Source of the DNA: Pseudomonadota bacterium
GTDB lineage: Bacteria > Pseudomonadota > Alphaproteobacteria > Rhizobiales > Xanthobacteraceae
Assembly (NCBI GenBank): GCA_023391175.1
Contig: JAEWBL010000438.1
Coordinates: forward strand, 1 to 8,574
Direction: 5' to 3'
DNA length: 8,574 nt
Shown piece after piece: positions 5,375 through 8,574 of the stretch (the first letter of the stretch is position 1; each line of letters starts with the position of its first letter). The notes under the pieces are model-generated. The model saw nothing but the letters and a program-made list of their open reading frames with translations, did not search any database and was not told where the DNA came from. The translations under genes and the position numbers were made by a program.

Positions 5375-6259
5375 ATGACCACCTTCCTGCAGCAGGTCGT
5401 GAACGGGCTGTCGCTCGGCTCGATCTATGCCGTCTTCGCCATCGGCTGCACGCTGATCTTCGGCGTGCTGAACATCGTGAACCTTGCGCAGGGCGCCTTC
5501 TTCATGGTGGGCGCCTATCTCGGGCTGGAGATCGCCCTCCTCGGCCTGCCACTGCCGCTGGCGCTCCTCGTGGCGCTGGTGGGCGGCGGCATTCTGGGCA
5601 TGGCGTCCGAGCTTCTGGTCTTCCGCGTGCTCCGGCTGCGCGGCGGGCACAAATGGATGGGCCTCGTCGCCAGCCTTGCGCTGGCCCGCCTGCTGGTGGG
5701 CATCGCGCAGGAGGTGTTCGGCACCGCCGTCCACGGCTATCCAACGAACCCCTTCACCGCCATCGTCTGGGAGATCGGCGGCGTGCGCGTGCAGCTGCTG
5801 CAGGTCATCGTGGTGGTCACGGCGGTGATCCTGATGGGCATCCTCGGCTTCACCCTGCAGAAGACCTCGGTGGGGCGCGCCATCCGCACCGTGGCCTTCT
5901 CGGAGGACGTGGCGCGCATCGTCGGCGTGGAGGTGGGGCGCACCATCCTCATCACCTTCTTCATCGCCGGCGCGCTGGCGGGGGCGGCCGGCGTGCTGCT
6001 CGGCCTGCTCTTCAACGTGGTCTCCCCCTTCATGGGCGAGCACATGCTGGTGAAGGGCCTCACGGTGATGATCCTCGGTGGCCTCGGCAACATCCCCGGC
6101 GCGGTCGCCGGCGGCTTTCTCCTGGGGCTGGTGGAGGTGTTTTCCGTCGCCTATGTCTCCTCCGCCTTCCGCGACGCCATCGGCTTCGGGCTCATCTTCC
6201 TGATCCTGCTGGTGAAGCCCACCGGCCTGTTCTCCGGCTTCGAGGAGCGGCGCGCATGA
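5375..6259 (+). CDS. livH: ABC importer inner-membrane permease LivH
   Basis: A 294-residue integral membrane permease of the HAAT/branched-chain importer type. It forms half of the translocation channel with LivM. The N-terminus matches the family closely: FLQQVVNGLSLGSIYAVFAIG, then LIFGVLNIVNLAQGAFFMVGAYLG (to residue 50). Hydrophobic stretches lie at about 14-32, 38-56, 58-80, 94-112, 140-160, 190-214, 230-258 and 268-282. The cytoplasmic coupling segment that meets the ATPases is at about 164-188 (VGRAIRTVAFSEDVARIVGV), and the conserved glycine-rich MILGGLGNIPGAVAGG is at 232-247. The start ATG 5375 fits family N-termini, but its ribosome binding site is weak (GGGG at 5363-5366) and may be folded. 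The last four bases overlap the livM start (ATGA at 6256-6259), suggesting translational coupling. Confidence 0.95.
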   Translation: MTTFLQQVVNGLSLGSIYAVFAIGCTLIFGVLNIVNLAQGAFFMVGAYLGLEIALLGLPLPLALLVALVGGGILGMASELLVFRVLRLRGGHKWMGLVASLALARLLVGIAQEVFGTAVHGYPTNPFTAIVWEIGGVRVQLLQVIVVVTAVILMGILGFTLQKTSVGRAIRTVAFSEDVARIVGVEVGRTILITFFIAGALAGAAGVLLGLLFNVVSPFMGEHMLVKGLTVMILGGLGNIPGAVAGGFLLGLVEVFSVAYVSSAFRDAIGFGLIFLILLVKPTGLFSGFEERRA

Positions 6260-7140
6260 TGGCGGCCCTCGATGCTTTTCTCGCCAGCTACGGCAACCTC
6301 GTGAACCTGTGCCTGCTCAACACCCTGCTCGCCTATGGGGTGTGGCTGGCGCTGGCGGCCAACATGTTCACGCTGGGCACCGGCGGCTTCATGGCGGTGG
6401 GCGCCTATTGCAGCGTCTATCTCACCATGCAGCTCGGCGCGCCCTTCGCCGTCGCGGTGGTGGCGGGTGGGCTGCTGGCGGCGGCGGTGGCGCTCGTCAT
6501 CGGCGCGCCGGTGCTGCGGCTGCGGGGCGACTATTTCATGCTCGCCACCTTCGCCTTCACCGAGGTGGTGCGGGTGATCGCTCTGAACTGGGATGCCGTC
6601 ACCGGCGGCGCCATCGGCATCTACGGCATCCCGCGCTACACCGAGACGTGGCAGCTCGTGCTGCTCGTCCTCATCGCCCTCTATTTCGTCTTCGCCTTGC
6701 GGCGCTCCTATTTTGGCCGGTCCATCGCGGCCATCCGGCAGGACGACGTGATGAGCGAGGCCATGGGCGTCAACGTGTTCGGCCAGCGCCTCTCTCTGTT
6801 CGTCGCCTCCGGCTTCGTCAGCGGCGGCGTGGGAGGGCTCGCGGCGCACCTCAACTTCTTCGTCGGCCCCTCGGACTTCGGCCTGCTCAGGAGCGTGGAT
6901 GCCCTCGCCTATCCCATCCTCGGCGGCGTAAACGCGCTGCTGGGGCCGCTGGTGGGCGCCATCTTCACCACGCTGCTGCCGGAGCTGCTGCGCTTCTCCA
7001 GCCAGTGGCGCGAGATTCTGATGGGCCTCCTCATCCTCGCCGTGGTGCTGTTCCTGCCCGGCGGGGCCATGTCGCTCCTCACATGGCGGCCGCGCAAGGC
7101 CGCGGGCGCCCGGCGGGCGGCCACGGAAGGAGGGAAGTGA
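6256..7140 (+). CDS. livM: ABC importer inner-membrane permease LivM
   Basis: A 294-residue second permease of the importer and partner of LivH. It has multiple hydrophobic segments (about 17-38, 44-60, 64-86, 94-112, 131-148, 180-198, 214-244, 255-272). Family motifs are LRLRGDYFMLATFAFTEVVR (87-106), the coupling loop SYFGRSIAAIRQDDVMSEAMG (151-171), and YPILGGVNALLGPLVGA (219-235). GGVNALLGP is a little unusual, since GG-x-G-T-x-x-GP is commoner there. GAGGAG at 6242-6247 lies 8 bases before ATG 6256, which overlaps the livH stop; ATG 6259 is an alternative one codon later. The C-terminal tail (278-294) is basic and alanine-rich, as expected for a cytoplasmic end. It shares one base with livG. 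Confidence 0.95.
   Translation: MMAALDAFLASYGNLVNLCLLNTLLAYGVWLALAANMFTLGTGGFMAVGAYCSVYLTMQLGAPFAVAVVAGGLLAAAVALVIGAPVLRLRGDYFMLATFAFTEVVRVIALNWDAVTGGAIGIYGIPRYTETWQLVLLVLIALYFVFALRRSYFGRSIAAIRQDDVMSEAMGVNVFGQRLSLFVASGFVSGGVGGLAAHLNFFVGPSDFGLLRSVDALAYPILGGVNALLGPLVGAIFTTLLPELLRFSSQWREILMGLLILAVVLFLPGGAMSLLTWRPRKAAGARRAATEGGK
7128..7133 (+). promoter_or_regulatory. Ribosome binding site AGGAGG of livG
   Basis: A consensus AGGAGG inside the end of livM, 6 bases before ATG 7140. It fixes the livG start, whose frame is otherwise open to 6309. Confidence 0.8.
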
Positions 7141-7910
7141 TGGCGGCAGCCCAGCTCGAACTCTGGCAGGTGGCCAAGCGCTTCCAGGGCGTGGTGGCGG
7201 TGGACAGCGTGTCGCTGACCGCCACCGCCGGACAGGTGACGGCCCTCATCGGCCCGAACGGCTCCGGCAAGACGACCACCATGAACATGATCACCGGCCT
7301 CTACCCCACCGACGCCGGCCACATCCGCCTCGACGGCGTGGACATCGCCCGCCTCGCCCCGCACAAGGTGACGGCGCTGGGCGTCGCCCGCACCTTCCAG
7401 AACATCCGCCTGCTCGCCAGCGAGACGACGCTGGCCAACGTGCTGCTCGGCGCGCACCGCCACCAGTCGGCGAGCCTCATCGACGTGCTCCTCGGCCTGC
7501 CGGCGGTGAAGCGCAGCGAGCGCCGGGAAACGGCGCGCTGCGAGGCGCTGCTCGAACTCGTGGGCATTGACCATCTGCGCGACGTGGCCGTGGGCGGCCT
7601 CTCCTACGGCGACCGGCGCCGGGTGGAGATCGCCCGGGCGCTGGCCACCCAGCCGCGCCTCCTGCTGCTGGACGAGCCGGCGGCGGGCATGAACTTCGCC
7701 GAGAAGCGGGCGCTAGCCGATCTCGTGCTCGCCATCCGCGACATGGGCATCACCGTGCTCCTCATCGAGCACGATATCGAGTTCGTGGCCCGGGTGAGCG
7801 ACCATATCGTGGTGCTCAACTTCGGCCGCGAGATCGCCGCCGGCACGCCGGAGGAGGTGCGCCGCATGCCGAGCGTGATCGAGGCCTATCTGGGGACCGA
7901 GGATGCTTGA
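7140..7910 (+). CDS. livG: ABC importer ATPase LivG
   Basis: A 256-residue cytoplasmic ATP-binding subunit that powers the importer as a heterodimer with LivF. Motifs in order: Walker A GPNGSGKTT (38-46), Q-loop Q87 in RTFQNIRL, ABC signature LSYGDRR (154-160), Walker B LLLLDEP (175-181; D178, E179), LivG-typical AAGMN right after it, and switch histidine H211 in LLIEHD. The signature has Ser-Tyr-Gly rather than the Ser-Gly-Gly of general ABC ATPases, which is usual for LivG-type proteins. The ATG shares its A with the last base of the livM stop, and the consensus AGGAGG just upstream confirms the start. The end overlaps livF by 8 bases. Confidence 0.96.
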   Translation: MAAAQLELWQVAKRFQGVVAVDSVSLTATAGQVTALIGPNGSGKTTTMNMITGLYPTDAGHIRLDGVDIARLAPHKVTALGVARTFQNIRLLASETTLANVLLGAHRHQSASLIDVLLGLPAVKRSERRETARCEALLELVGIDHLRDVAVGGLSYGDRRRVEIARALATQPRLLLLDEPAAGMNFAEKRALADLVLAIRDMGITVLLIEHDIEFVARVSDHIVVLNFGREIAAGTPEEVRRMPSVIEAYLGTEDA

Positions 7911-8574
7911 GCTTACCAAGGTCACCTCCGGCTACGGCTCCGTCGCGGCGGTCGAGGACATCGACATCACCGTCCCGGCCGGCGCCTGCGTCTGCCTCAT
8001 CGGCGCCAACGGCGCGGGCAAGACGACGACGCTGCTCACCATCTGCGGCCTCGTGCGCGCCTTCTCCGGCACGGTGCGCATCGAGGGACGGGACATGACG
8101 GCGCGCCCCGCCGACAAGATCGTCCGCGCCGGCGTCTCGCTGGTTCCAGAAGGCCGGCGCGTGGTGGCCTCCATGTCGGTGGAGGACAATCTGAAGGTCG
8201 GCGCCTATGTGCGCGGCGGCGACCCCGCCATCGCCGACGACATGGAGCTGATCTACACCCGCTTCCCGCGCCTCAAGGAGCGCCGGTTCCAGTACGCCGG
8301 CTCCCTCTCCGGCGGCGAGCAGCAGATGCTGGCCATGGGCCGGGCGCTGATGGCGCGGCCCAAGCTGCTGCTGCTGGACGAGCCCTCCATGGGCCTTGCA
8401 CCGCATGTGGTGAACGACATCTTCGCAACCATCGCCGACATCAACGCCAAGGGCACCACCGTTCTCCTCGTGGAGCAGAACGCCCGCAAGGCGCTCTCGG
8501 TGGCGAGCTACGGTTATGTGATGGAGCACGGCCGCATCCTCTTCGCCGACACCGCCGAGGCCTTGGCCCGCGAC
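7903..8574 (+). CDS. livF: ABC importer ATPase LivF, 3'-truncated by the window edge
   Basis: The second ATP-binding subunit of the importer, with 224 codons visible and no stop before the window end. LivF proteins are usually about 233-240 residues, so only a short C-terminal end is missing. It begins MLELTKVTSGYGSVAAVEDI. Motifs: Walker A GANGAGKTT (34-42), the LivF-typical VPEGRRVVASMSVEDNL (81-97), signature LSGGEQQ (135-141), Walker B LLLLDEPSMGLAP (155-167; D159, E160), and VEQNA (200-204), where the switch position is Gln, as is normal in LivF. ATG 7903 lies inside the end of livG (8-bp overlap), with GGGGA at 7892-7896 6 bases upstream as its likely ribosome binding site. What follows the gene is unknown. 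Confidence 0.95.
   Translation, partial: MLELTKVTSGYGSVAAVEDIDITVPAGACVCLIGANGAGKTTTLLTICGLVRAFSGTVRIEGRDMTARPADKIVRAGVSLVPEGRRVVASMSVEDNLKVGAYVRGGDPAIADDMELIYTRFPRLKERRFQYAGSLSGGEQQMLAMGRALMARPKLLLLDEPSMGLAPHVVNDIFATIADINAKGTTVLLVEQNARKALSVASYGYVMEHGRILFADTAEALARD

Overview
The window is a GC-rich stretch (about two thirds G+C by eye) packed with same-strand genes, and all eight genes read on the + strand. The base composition, the strong G/C bias at third codon positions and the gene families suggest a high-GC proteobacterium. An alphaproteobacterium of the Hyphomicrobiales (Xanthobacter/Bradyrhizobium-like) is my best guess. This is inference from style, as no rRNA or other taxonomic marker is present.

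Layout. Positions 1-967 hold the C-terminal two thirds of an aldehyde dehydrogenase, cut by the window start. After a 119-bp gap comes a metal-dependent amidohydrolase of the imidazolonepropionase/prolidase-like group (1087-2343). A 96-bp gap with an unusually AT-rich segment and small inverted repeats follows; it is the best candidate promoter/operator region in the window. Next are a quinolinate phosphoribosyltransferase (NadC) homologue with altered substrate-pocket residues (2440-3330) and, 10 bp later, a HAD phosphatase of the pyrimidine 5'-nucleotidase/Sdt1 type (3341-4111). A complete branched-chain-amino-acid-type (HAAT/Liv) ABC importer then begins: periplasmic binding protein (4114-5241), a 133-bp spacer containing several hairpins, permeases LivH (5375-6259) and LivM (6256-7140), and ATPases LivG (7140-7910) and LivF (7903 to beyond the window end). 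Most importer junctions overlap by 1-8 bases, so translational coupling is likely.

How the genes may work together. The ABC importer would bring in a small organic solute. The amidohydrolase and aldehyde dehydrogenase look catabolic: one opens or hydrolyses a C-N bond, the other oxidises an aldehyde to an acid. The unusual part is the NadC-like enzyme next to a nucleotidase of the type known to act on pyrimidine and pyridine mononucleotides. Together they could ribosylate a heteroaromatic acid and then dephosphorylate the nucleotide to a riboside. The NadC homologue keeps the phosphoribosyl-handling residues but has lost an arginine that holds quinolinate, so its substrate may not be quinolinate. 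I cannot name the pathway's substrate. No regulator, RNA gene, mobile element or CRISPR array is visible.
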